NCBI GenBank assembly: GCA_001557035.1
Contig: LSKJ01000180.1
Span: 1-7,407 of the forward strand
Source: Rhodospirillaceae bacterium CCH5-H10
Lineage (GTDB): Bacteria; Pseudomonadota; Alphaproteobacteria; Reyranellales; Reyranellaceae
Reading direction: 5' to 3'
Length of the DNA: 7,407 bases
Positions 1 to 5,985 of the stretch are shown here, piece by piece. The translations under genes were made by a program, and so were the position numbers. Within the stretch, counting starts at the first letter, position 1. The number at the start of each line of letters is the position of its first letter. The notes under the pieces are model-generated. The model did not search any database. It was given only the letters and a program-made list of their open reading frames with translations, and was not told where the DNA came from.

Positions 1-911
1 CGCTGGTGGCGATCGCCGCCGGCGCCGCCTCGGGAGTCTCGCTGGCATGGCTGATCGCGCTCGCCGCGGCCGCCGGCCTGGTGAACGGCGCGGCCTACGG
101 CTACCTGCGCGCGGTACTGAACCGGCTCGCGCCGGCCTCGGGCCTGTCGCGCGCGCTGGGAATTGCCGCGACGCTGAACGAGCTCACCTTCGTGGTCGCG
201 CCCGTGGTCGCCTCGGGCCTCGGCTCGATCTCGCCGGTGTTCGGCATCGTGGCGATGGCAGCCCTCGGCGCACTGCCGGCACTGCTCGTGCCGAACCTCG
301 GCCAGGCGGCCGCTCCGTCTGGCGAGGGGTCGTTGCGCGAGACGGGTTCGATCCTGCGACCCGCGATCCTGCTCTGGCTGCTGTGCGCGGCCGCGGGCGG
401 CGCGACCGTGGCCGCCATCGAGATCGGCGCCGTCGCCCTCGCCTTGAACTTTGGTTACCAGCCCGCGCTCGCAATCCTCTTCACCGTACCGCTGTGCATC
501 GCTTCGGTGGCGGGCGGCCTGTGGGTCAGCGTGCGCAACCGGCGCGCAACGCGCGGCGTCGTGGTGGCGCAACTCGTCGTCATGAGCGCAGGCGCGGCCC
601 TCGCGGCCTCCGGCCTCTCCGTCGCCACCACGCTCGCGGGCGCGATCCTGATCGGCCTCGTGCTGGCGCCGCTCGCGACCCACTATTCGCTGATCCTCGA
701 TTCGCTCGCACCGCCGCACCGGCGTCCCGAGGTCTTCGCCCTCCTGCGCACCGCCAATGCGAGCGGCGTCATCCTTGCCAGCGCGCTGCTGACGGCTGTG
801 TCGCTTCCCGCCGCATTGCTCTCCATCGCGGCCGTGATGATGCTCGCGACCGTCGCGGCAGGCATTGCTTCGGCGAAACGGCGCGAACCCGTGCCGCCGT
901 CTCGCGAATGA
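1..911 (+). CDS. MFS-type transporter, C-terminal part (5' end outside window)
   Basis: Partial integral inner-membrane protein. The frame is open from base 3 to the TGA at 909-911, giving about 302 residues. It is almost entirely Ala/Leu/Val/Gly-rich hydrophobic segments, and I count about ten likely transmembrane helices. They sit either side of a polar loop at roughly residues 98-116 (Pro-Asn-Leu-Gly, then Gly-Glu-Gly-Ser and Arg-Glu-Thr). That pattern fits the 6+6 helix plan of the major facilitator superfamily with the first two or so helices, about 100 residues, missing to the left. The GTG at position 6 is only the first in-frame start-like codon in the window and is probably internal. 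A short basic tail (Lys-Arg-Arg) ends the protein on the predicted cytoplasmic side. The substrate cannot be read from the sequence. The next gene starts 101 bases downstream, so co-transcription is uncertain. The MFS assignment rests on topology rather than a signature motif, because the diagnostic N-terminal loops lie outside the window. Confidence 0.8.
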   Translation, partial: LVAIAAGAASGVSLAWLIALAAAAGLVNGAAYGYLRAVLNRLAPASGLSRALGIAATLNELTFVVAPVVASGLGSISPVFGIVAMAALGALPALLVPNLGQAAAPSGEGSLRETGSILRPAILLWLLCAAAGGATVAAIEIGAVALALNFGYQPALAILFTVPLCIASVAGGLWVSVRNRRATRGVVVAQLVVMSAGAALAASGLSVATTLAGAILIGLVLAPLATHYSLILDSLAPPHRRPEVFALLRTANASGVILASALLTAVSLPAALLSIAAVMMLATVAAGIASAKRREPVPPSRE

Positions 912-1000
912 TCGTCCATACGTCCCCGGGTTGTTCCGATCGGCGCTTTTTCGGCAATCCGCTGGCGTCACATTCGTCCGGCGCGCTAGAAGAAGCGGCG

Positions 1001-1005
1001 GGAGG
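1001..1005 (+). promoter_or_regulatory. Ribosome binding site setting the lipoprotein start
   Basis: GGAGG with a 7-base spacer to the ATG at 1013. It decides the start, because the reading frame itself stays open several hundred bases further upstream in a shadow frame of the transporter gene. Confidence 0.75.
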
Positions 1006-1012
1006 AAACAGG

Positions 1013-1549
1013 ATGCGGAAATTTGCCTTGCTGGTGGCGCTGGCCCTGGCCGTCGGTGCCTGCCAGCCGCGCTCGGCGCCGTTGATGGCGACGGCGGACT
1101 ACGAGCAGCAGGTCCGCAGGATCGCCGCGCCGCCGTCCGACCGGGCGCGTCTCTACATCTTCACCGGCAAGCAACAGGCGCATGCGCTCCTGACCATCTA
1201 CACGCTGCACAACGTCACCGGCGACGTCTATGTCGACGAGACCAGGATCGGGACGGTCAATCCGCAGGAGGCGATGGTGGTCGACATCGTGCCCGGCCGG
1301 CACAACCTGCACTGGCTTCCCATGAACAATACCGAAGGGGTGCTGCTGAAGAGCAAGCGCTTCGAGACGGATTTCGCCGGCGGCACCGCGCATGTCCTGT
1401 TCGCCAACATCGAGCCCCCGTTCGGCCCCGAGATCGCGCCCGGGACCGTGGTGACGCCCACCAATCCCGGCCCGGCCAACAACGTGATCCCGCCGCTCTT
1501 CAAGATCGTGCGCCCCGCCTCCTGTCCGCCCACAATCTGCCTGCCCTGA
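1013..1549 (+). CDS. Small lipoprotein, DUF2846-like
   Basis: Predicted 178-residue lipoprotein of unknown function. Residues 1-16 form a type II signal peptide (Arg-Lys, then a hydrophobic stretch). They end in a lipobox Val-Gly-Ala-Cys, so Cys17 would be lipidated. The mature protein has a run Pro-Ser-Asp-Arg-Ala-Arg-Leu-Tyr-Ile-Phe (41-50), followed by Val-Tyr-Val-Asp-Glu-Thr-Arg-Ile-Gly (72-80) and Val-Asp-Ile-Val-Pro-Gly-Arg-His (90-97). This is the layout of the DUF2846 beta-sandwich family: an 'ARLYIF' strand, a bound-object hairpin, then a 'PG' turn. The tail carries two cysteines, Cys171 and Cys176, four residues apart. The same frame is open far upstream, but the ATG at 1013 is chosen because a strong GGAGG at 1001-1005 lies 7 bases before it and because the signal peptide begins there. 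Position +2 after Cys is Gln, not Asp, which by the E. coli rule suggests outer-membrane delivery. Family assignment is from memory of the pattern and is moderately sure. Confidence 0.82.
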   Translation: MRKFALLVALALAVGACQPRSAPLMATADYEQQVRRIAAPPSDRARLYIFTGKQQAHALLTIYTLHNVTGDVYVDETRIGTVNPQEAMVVDIVPGRHNLHWLPMNNTEGVLLKSKRFETDFAGGTAHVLFANIEPPFGPEIAPGTVVTPTNPGPANNVIPPLFKIVRPASCPPTICLP

Positions 1550-1655
1550 CGCGGCCGCGCCCGTTGCTCCCTGCGGAAATGGATCGGCGTCCTCGCGTTC
1601 CCTGACGCATCCCGCCTGCTATCCTCCTCCCCAATACGGAGAGCGCGGGGACGGA

Positions 1656-2330
1656 ATGGACTTCAAGGAACTGGTGCACAGCCGACGCAGCACGCGCGGC
1701 TTCGCGGACAAGGCGATCCCGAAGGCGGTGATCCAGGAGATCATCGAGGACGCCAAGCGTGCGCCGTCGTCGATGAACAGCCAGCCCTGGCACGTCCATG
1801 TGCTGACCGGCGCACCGCTCGACGAGGTGCGCCGCCGCAACATGGAGGAGATGGCCGCAGGCAAGCCCTCGAAGCGGGACATCTTCACCCACGGCCCCTA
1901 CGAGGGCGCCCATCGCCAGCGCCAGGTCGACATCGCCAAGCAGCTGTTCGCGGCCATGGGCATCGCGCGCGACGACAAGGCGATGCGCCAGGACTGGGTG
2001 ATGCGCGGCTTCCGCCAGTTCGACGCGCCGGTCTCGCTGGTGCTGACCTACGACCGCGTGCTCGATCCCGGCGCCACCTGCCACTTCGACCTGGGCGCGC
2101 TGTGCTACGGCATCGTGCTGGCGGCGTGGTACCGAGGCATCGGCGCGGTGGTCAACGGCCAGGGCATCGCCCGCTCCGACATCGTGCGCGAGGTCGCGAA
2201 CATCCCCGACGACGAGGCGATCATGACCTGCGTGGCACTCGGCTATCCCGACGAGGCCTTCGCGGCCAATGCCGTCCGTTCCGAGCGCGTCCCGACGGAG
2301 GAGTTCGTGAGGTACGTCGGCTTCGACTGA
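1656..2330 (+). CDS. Nitroreductase family protein (FMN-dependent NAD(P)H oxidoreductase)
   Basis: A 224-residue soluble flavoenzyme of the nitroreductase superfamily, usually an FMN-binding homodimer that reduces nitroaromatics, quinones or related electron acceptors with NAD(P)H. The N-terminal phosphate-binding motif is clear: Ser-Arg-Arg-Ser-Thr-Arg-Gly-Phe at residues 9-16. It is followed by the flavin-contacting Ala-Pro-Ser-Ser-Met-Asn-Ser-Gln-Pro-Trp at 36-45. Near the end, Val-Ala-Leu-Gly-Tyr-Pro-Asp (193-199) is the typical C-terminal signature, and Gly-Ile-Gly-Ala lies in the dimer-core helix region. The length is normal for the family and the gene appears intact. The ATG at 1656 is the first start in frame, with GGGGA at 1647-1651 just upstream and a purine-rich GGAGAG slightly further off. 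The physiological substrate is unknown. The DinB-family gene begins 77 bases downstream on the same strand and could be co-transcribed, but nothing links them functionally. Confidence 0.93.
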   Translation: MDFKELVHSRRSTRGFADKAIPKAVIQEIIEDAKRAPSSMNSQPWHVHVLTGAPLDEVRRRNMEEMAAGKPSKRDIFTHGPYEGAHRQRQVDIAKQLFAAMGIARDDKAMRQDWVMRGFRQFDAPVSLVLTYDRVLDPGATCHFDLGALCYGIVLAAWYRGIGAVVNGQGIARSDIVREVANIPDDEAIMTCVALGYPDEAFAANAVRSERVPTEEFVRYVGFD

Positions 2331-2407
2331 GACGGTCGGGCGCCGGCCGGGCAGCCAATCGGCCCGGTCGTTGCAAGGCGGGCGTGGCAGGAGAAGGGGA
2401 CCCGGTC

Positions 2408-2905
2408 ATGCTCACGACGGATACGGCTGTAATGCTCGCCCGCTATGGCGACTGGGCGGACGGGATCCTGTTCAAGGCCATGCGGGATCTTCCTGGCGAC
2501 GCTGTCTATCGGTCGCGCCAGACCCTGTTCGGGTCGATGATCGGCACGCTCAACCATAATTACCAGGTCGACCTGATCTGGCGCGCCCATCTGCTGGGCG
2601 AGAAGCACGGCTTCTCGACGCGGCGCGACCTGCTGCACCCCGACCTTGACGCGCTGGTCGAGGAGCAGACCGCCATCAACAGGTGGTACATCGATTGGGC
2701 GAAGGCGCAGACGCCCGAAAGCCTCGGCGAGCGCCTGAAGTTCAACTTCGTGTCGGGCAAGGGCGGAGAGATGACGCGCGGCGGGATGTTCCTGCACGTC
2801 GTCAACCACAAGACCTACCATCGCGGATGGGTCGCCGAGATGTTCTTCGATTCAGGCGTAAACCCGCCGGAGACCGACCTCTGCGTCTTTCTCTGTGAAG
2901 GCTGA
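2408..2905 (+). CDS. DinB family protein (putative metal-dependent four-helix bundle)
   Basis: A 165-residue cytosolic protein of the DinB/YfiT-like superfamily. These are four-helix bundles, often with a three-histidine metal site, and include thiol-dependent transferases (bacillithiol, mycothiol) and damage-induced proteins of unknown activity. The expected histidines are present: His50 in Thr-Leu-Asn-His-Asn-Tyr on the second helix, and His134 and His138 in Val-Asn-His-Lys-Thr-Tyr-His-Arg-Gly on the last helix, an HxxxHRG motif characteristic of the family. The N-terminus (Met-Leu-Ala-Arg-Tyr-Gly-Asp-Trp-Ala) resembles the family's usual 'YNxWAN' opening. The start at 2408 is supported by a purine-rich AGGAGAAGGGGA at 2389-2400, with GGGGA 7 bases from the ATG. 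A second in-frame ATG lies 24 bases later. Substrate is unknown. The stop lies 5 bases from the end of the opposing MbnH gene. This is not the DinB DNA polymerase IV. Confidence 0.9.
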   Translation: MLTTDTAVMLARYGDWADGILFKAMRDLPGDAVYRSRQTLFGSMIGTLNHNYQVDLIWRAHLLGEKHGFSTRRDLLHPDLDALVEEQTAINRWYIDWAKAQTPESLGERLKFNFVSGKGGEMTRGGMFLHVVNHKTYHRGWVAEMFFDSGVNPPETDLCVFLCEG

Positions 2906-2910
2906 GCACT

Positions 2911-4026
2911 TCACCGCGGCACCGCGTCCTGCCAAGGGTCGGCAAGGCGCGGATCTTCGACGAAACGGCGGTCGGTGAGCGCGCGCAGGAAAGCGATCAG
3001 ATCCTGGGTTTCCTGTGCCGACAGCGTGAAGCCCGGCAGGAACTCGCTGGTCAGCGGGCCGCGGCGCCGGCCGCCGGCCGCGTAGTGGGCGATCGCCTCC
3101 TCGACCGTGGCGATGCTGCCGTCGTGCATGTAAGGCGCGGTGAGTTCTACGTTGCGCAGGCTGGGCGTGCGGAAGCGGCCCATGTCCTCGGGCCGGCCGG
3201 TATGCTCGACCAGACCCGTATTGTCCGGCGGATAGGCGCCCTTGCCGTCGCGATCGTACAGTCCGGTGTTGTGGAAGGCATACTCGGCGAACGGCTTGCG
3301 GCTGTGCACGAGGTTGTCGGTGAGGTGCACGCCGCCGTGGCAGTGGAAGCACTCCAGCCGCTCGCTGAAGAACAGCCCTTCGCCGCGTTTGGCGGCCGGC
3401 GAGATCGCGTCGGCCTGACCGCCGTAGCGATAGCGGTCGTAGGGTGAATCGGCGGAGATCAGCGTACGCTGGAAGGCGGCCAGCGCCTTCGTGATGCTGC
3501 CGAGATCGATCCTGCCGGCGGTCTCGGGAAAAGCGGCGCTGAAGCGCGGCGGATAGGCGGGATCCGCGGCCAGTCGTGCGAACAGCTCGGCCTCGCGTCC
3601 GACCATGCCCATCTCGACGGGCGATTCGCCGAACATCGGGATCAGGGCCTGATGTTCGAGGCGTGTCAGCAAGGGGTTCGCCCAGGTCAGGACGGGCAGG
3701 TAGGCGACGTTGGCGAGCGACATCGAGTTGCGCGGATGCGCCTCGCCCGTGACGCCCGTCGGTGTCGCGCGACCGTCCGAGAAGGCGCGCGCCTGCACGT
3801 GACAGCTGGCACAGGACATCGATCCGTCGACCGACAGGCGCTTGTCGTAGAAGAGGTGGCGGCCGAGATCGACCTTGGCCTGCGACATCGGATTGTCGGC
3901 CGGCACGACGGGTGGTGGCAGCCAGGACGGCAGACGCCAGGTCCAGGCGGCGTCCGGAGCGGCCAATGCCACCGTCGCCGCCACGCCGAGGGCGGCGGCG
4001 AGGATCAGTGCAGCCGCCCGCCGCAT
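2911..4026 (-). CDS. mbnH: MbnH-family di-haem c-type enzyme (MauG / cytochrome c peroxidase superfamily)
   Basis: A 371-residue periplasmic di-haem enzyme. Residues 1-23 are a Sec signal peptide ending Ala-Leu-Ala-Ala. There are two haem-c attachment motifs, Cys72-Ala-Ser-Cys75-His76 and Cys226-Phe-His-Cys229-His230. The conserved N-terminal region Trp-Arg-Leu-Pro (30-33), Pro-Ala-Asp-Asn-Pro-Met-Ser (42-48) and Leu-Gly-Arg-His-Leu-Phe-Tyr-Asp (54-61) matches the MXAN_0977/MbnH type of di-haem proteins as I know it. The late motif Thr-Pro-Ser-Leu-Arg-Asn-Val (287-293) then Ala-Pro-Tyr-Met-His-Asp-Gly (297-303) is shared with bacterial cytochrome c peroxidases. Characterised MbnH forms a bis-Fe(IV) state and converts a tryptophan of MbnP to kynurenine; that role is transferred by family and by the adjacent MbnP. 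Trp115 is a candidate inter-haem tryptophan. The ATG at 4026 is chosen over an upstream in-frame codon because the signal peptide begins there, only 2 bases after the MbnP stop. It is the last gene of the operon. Confidence 0.93.
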   Translation of the reverse strand: MRRAAALILAAALGVAATVALAAPDAAWTWRLPSWLPPPVVPADNPMSQAKVDLGRHLFYDKRLSVDGSMSCASCHVQARAFSDGRATPTGVTGEAHPRNSMSLANVAYLPVLTWANPLLTRLEHQALIPMFGESPVEMGMVGREAELFARLAADPAYPPRFSAAFPETAGRIDLGSITKALAAFQRTLISADSPYDRYRYGGQADAISPAAKRGEGLFFSERLECFHCHGGVHLTDNLVHSRKPFAEYAFHNTGLYDRDGKGAYPPDNTGLVEHTGRPEDMGRFRTPSLRNVELTAPYMHDGSIATVEEAIAHYAAGGRRRGPLTSEFLPGFTLSAQETQDLIAFLRALTDRRFVEDPRLADPWQDAVPR

Positions 4027-4028
4027 GA

Positions 4029-4928
4029 CTACCGCTTCACCCGGAAGAACTTCTGCTGCGCCGGCTGGCCCGCGAATACGAGGCCGAAGTTGCGCAGCAG
4101 CGGATTGCAGTCGCCGTCGGTCGGCGTCGACATGCATCCGGCCGGGCTCTCGGCCTGGTTGCTGTCGACGTTGACTCCTTCAAGCACCGACTTGAGGTCG
4201 GCCAGCACCACGTCCTTGTCGGGATCGAACGAACTGAACTCGATCGTCGGGCGGTTCGGGTTGCCGCAGTTGGCCGGCGCCTTGTTCGGGCCCTCGGCGG
4301 CGCACATCGTGCTGCCGAGATGGATGGCGAAGCCCAGGCGGTTGCTGGCAGCGCGGTCGCCGAAGCGCGGAACGTCGCCGGGCTTGATGTCCTGCGGGCG
4401 GCCGCTGGTCGACAGGTCGACGCGCAGGAACTTGTAGCCAGCCTGCCAGTTCCAGAAGAGCGAGGTCAGGTTGAGCGGCGAGGGCGCGATCGTGGCGTCT
4501 GCGTGGTTCAGCTCGAACGGCACGCCCAGGCTGAAGCGCAGGCCGCGATAGGTGCCCGCCGGCACCGTGCCGGCGATGACGTCGCGCGTTTCCTGCGTGC
4601 CCGTGAGACAGGGGCCCGTCCGGTTCTCGAAGTCGAGCAGCGCCACGTCGCGGTGCTGCCAGCGTTCGTCCTGGTCGAGCTTCAGCGGCACGGCCTTGCC
4701 GGTCGCGTCGATCAGCTCGACGCCCGAGACATAGAAGCGGAAATCCGACGGCGTGACCTTCGAGGCGGTCGCCCCGATTCCCTCGTAGCTGTTGCCGCAG
4801 GCGAACGGCTGGTCGCCGACCACCGCGGCGAAGCGGATCGACACCTTGCGATCCTGTTGCGCCGAGGCGGCCTGCGTGAGAAGCGCCGTTGCGGCAAATG
4901 CCGCGAGCGCGATGACTGACCTGTTCAT
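4029..4928 (-). CDS. mbnP: MbnP-family copper-binding protein (metallo-mystery pair, four-Cys motif protein)
   Basis: A 299-residue secreted protein of the MbnP/CorA-like group, the substrate partner of MbnH. Residues 1-23 form a Sec signal peptide with cleavage expected after Ala-Ser-Ala. Family landmarks are visible in order: Phe-Ala-Cys-Gly-Asn-Ser-Tyr (42-48), Asp-Phe-Arg-Phe-Tyr-Val-Ser-Gly (62-69), Leu-Leu-Asp-Phe-Glu-Asn (97-102), Gly-Val-Pro-Phe-Glu-Leu-Asn-His (135-142), Leu-Phe-Trp-Asn-Trp-Gln-Ala-Gly-Tyr-Lys-Phe (157-167) and His-Leu-Gly-Ser (203-206). Cysteines are at 44, 107, 209, 221, 265 and 274, probably disulfide-bonded. In characterised relatives a tryptophan is oxidised to kynurenine and takes part in copper binding; Trp159 and Trp161 are the best candidates here, Trp90 less so. 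The frame is open far upstream, but the ATG at 4928 is preferred for its signal peptide and good Shine-Dalgarno. It overlaps the preceding gene by 4 bases and is followed after 2 bases by mbnH, as expected for an obligate pair. Confidence 0.92.
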   Translation of the reverse strand: MNRSVIALAAFAATALLTQAASAQQDRKVSIRFAAVVGDQPFACGNSYEGIGATASKVTPSDFRFYVSGVELIDATGKAVPLKLDQDERWQHRDVALLDFENRTGPCLTGTQETRDVIAGTVPAGTYRGLRFSLGVPFELNHADATIAPSPLNLTSLFWNWQAGYKFLRVDLSTSGRPQDIKPGDVPRFGDRAASNRLGFAIHLGSTMCAAEGPNKAPANCGNPNRPTIEFSSFDPDKDVVLADLKSVLEGVNVDSNQAESPAGCMSTPTDGDCNPLLRNFGLVFAGQPAQQKFFRVKR

Positions 4929-5491
4929 TCGTGTTCTCCCTTCGTTGAATTCTCTGCGTGTTGCGTCTCGCTGAGATCGACCAGCAGGACGAGGAGCATC
5001 GCGCCGAAGCCCAGGATCGTGATCGGCGTCGCGAACTCGACGTTTGCGAGGTTGGCGGCAATCACCCCCAGCGCGGCGAGGTTGCCGAGGCCCAGCGGCG
5101 TGAACAGCCGGGCGCCGATGGCCGATGCGGCGCGGCTGAACAGTTCGGCCGCAACCATCAGGGCAAAGCGCAGCATCAGCCCCGGAACGCGCAGCGCCCG
5201 CGCCAGCGGCGAGAGGAGCGCGCCCAGCCCGTCGAAGAAGCGCTGCGCGACGGTGATGGCCGGCGCCGATAGCTGACTCCAGAGAAAGCGCGGTATTCCG
5301 TTGGGGCGTGTGAACCATCCGGCCGTCGCCCGCGCCGCGAACGGCAGGACCGCCAGCACGACACCAACGACGACGCCTGCCTTGATGCCGCGCGTGCCGT
5401 CGGCGAGCCCGCCGATCGCGGCACAGAGTGCGACGTTCGCGGCGGCTGCGATGCCGAAGGCACCGGCCGTCCGGTCGAAGAACCTTCTCAT
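4925..5491 (-). CDS. Unrecognised small membrane protein within the copper operon
   Basis: A 188-residue protein that I do not recognise. It is probably integral to the inner membrane: hydrophobic segments lie at about residues 9-30, 36-57, 134-151 and 154-173. The middle portion (60-130) holds amphipathic or weakly hydrophobic helices rich in Ala, Leu and Arg. The C-terminus is a polar, acidic tail with two histidines (His178, His187). There is no signal-peptide cleavage site, no CxxC and no obvious Met-rich copper motif. It is judged real because it starts 10 bases after the PCu(A)C stop with an AGGGGG ribosome site just ahead of the ATG. It also ends in a 4-base ATGA overlap with mbnP, so it sits in register in the operon. 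Its position suggests a role in copper handling, perhaps as a membrane partner of MbnP/MbnH or PCu(A)C, but that is inference only. Confidence 0.8.
   Translation of the reverse strand: MRRFFDRTAGAFGIAAAANVALCAAIGGLADGTRGIKAGVVVGVVLAVLPFAARATAGWFTRPNGIPRFLWSQLSAPAITVAQRFFDGLGALLSPLARALRVPGLMLRFALMVAAELFSRAASAIGARLFTPLGLGNLAALGVIAANLANVEFATPITILGFGAMLLVLLVDLSETQHAENSTKGEHE
4936..4940 (-). promoter_or_regulatory. Ribosome binding site setting the MbnP start
   Basis: On the minus strand this reads GGGAG within AAGGGAGAA, 7 bases before the ATG at 4928. It lies inside the 3' end of the preceding membrane-protein gene. It decides the MbnP start, because the same frame is open for another 130 codons upstream. 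Confidence 0.7.
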
Positions 5492-5501
5492 GGCGTCCCC
5501 C

Positions 5502-5969
5502 TCAATGCTTCGAGGAGGGCGCGCCGACGGCCTCGATCTTGAGCTCGACGTCGATGCTGCCGGCCTTCTCGAAGACCAGGGTCACGGGCACCTTGCCGCC
5601 CTGCGCGAGCGGGGCCTTCAGCTCCATGAACATGATGTGGTAGCCGCCGGGCTTCAGCGTCACCGTCTTGCCGGGAGGGATCTCGATGCCCCCCTCGACC
5701 TCGCGCATGCGCATGACACTGCCGTCCATCTTCATTTCGTGGACCTCGACCTTCAGCGAGACCGGGCTGCGGGCGGCGATCAGCCGGTCGGGCGTGGTGC
5801 CCTTGTTGGTGATGGTGAGGAAGCCGCCGCCCGACTTCGCGGTCGGCGCGGTGGCGCGCGTCCAGGGATGCTCGATCTCCAGCGCGCCGATCTTGTAGTC
5901 GTGCGCGGCGGCCGGGAGGCCGAACAGCAGGGTCGGCAGGGCGGCGAGGAGGAGTCTGCGGTGAGTCAT
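5502..5969 (-). CDS. Periplasmic copper chaperone PCu(A)C (DUF461)
   Basis: A 155-residue periplasmic Cu(I) chaperone. Residues 1-22 are a signal peptide (Arg-Arg, hydrophobic core, Pro-Ala-Ala-Ala). The mature protein begins His-Asp-Tyr and includes Ile-Glu-His-Pro-Trp-Thr-Arg-Ala-Thr (32-40), the usual N-terminal strand of the family, and Gly-Gly-Gly-Phe-Leu-Thr-Ile-Thr-Asn (47-55). The copper-binding set is present as His77, Met88, His111 and Met113, in Glu-Val-His-Glu-Met and Tyr-His-Ile-Met-Phe-Met. The canonical spacing is H-X10-M-X21-HXM; by my count the second spacer is 22 here, a minor difference. Known members deliver Cu(I) to cytochrome c oxidase subunit II or serve general periplasmic copper supply. 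No oxidase or Sco gene is seen here, so supply to MbnP is an alternative worth considering. The AAGGAA at 5977-5982 (minus-strand reading) lies 7 bases before the ATG. The gap after the PepSY gene is 16 bases. Confidence 0.95.
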   Translation of the reverse strand: MTHRRLLLAALPTLLFGLPAAAHDYKIGALEIEHPWTRATAPTAKSGGGFLTITNKGTTPDRLIAARSPVSLKVEVHEMKMDGSVMRMREVEGGIEIPPGKTVTLKPGGYHIMFMELKAPLAQGGKVPVTLVFEKAGSIDVELKIEAVGAPSSKH

Positions 5970-5985
5970 GTCGATGTTCCTTCTT

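Noticed and set aside
936..954. Possible terminator after the transporter gene (CCGATCGG followed by five T)
   Set aside because: CCGATCGG is a loop-less palindrome, and the alternative CCGA/TCGG stem is only 4 bases around an 11-base loop, so it is too weak to call.
47..1012. Long plus-strand open frame running through the transporter gene into the lipoprotein gene
   Set aside because: The upstream part is Arg/Gly/Pro-rich, typical of a high-GC shadow frame, and overlaps a convincing membrane protein. The lipoprotein has its own ribosome site and signal peptide at 1013.
1598..1625. Possible promoter before the nitroreductase gene (TTCCCT, 16 bases, TATCCT)
   Set aside because: The -10-like TATCCT is tolerable but the -35 match is poor, and such partial matches occur by chance.
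3085..3447. Plus-strand open frame opposite mbnH, and similar antisense frames through the operon
   Set aside because: These are shadows on the strand opposite strongly conserved haem and copper proteins. They lack ribosome sites and recognisable domains.
4027..4137. N-terminal extension of MbnH by 37 residues
   Set aside because: It would overlap the 3' end of mbnP and place a polar stretch before the signal peptide. The ATG at 4026 fits operon spacing better.
4929..5318. N-terminal extension of MbnP by about 130 residues
   Set aside because: It overlaps the membrane-protein gene in another frame, has low-complexity Arg/Ala composition, and would bury the clear Sec signal peptide that begins at 4928.
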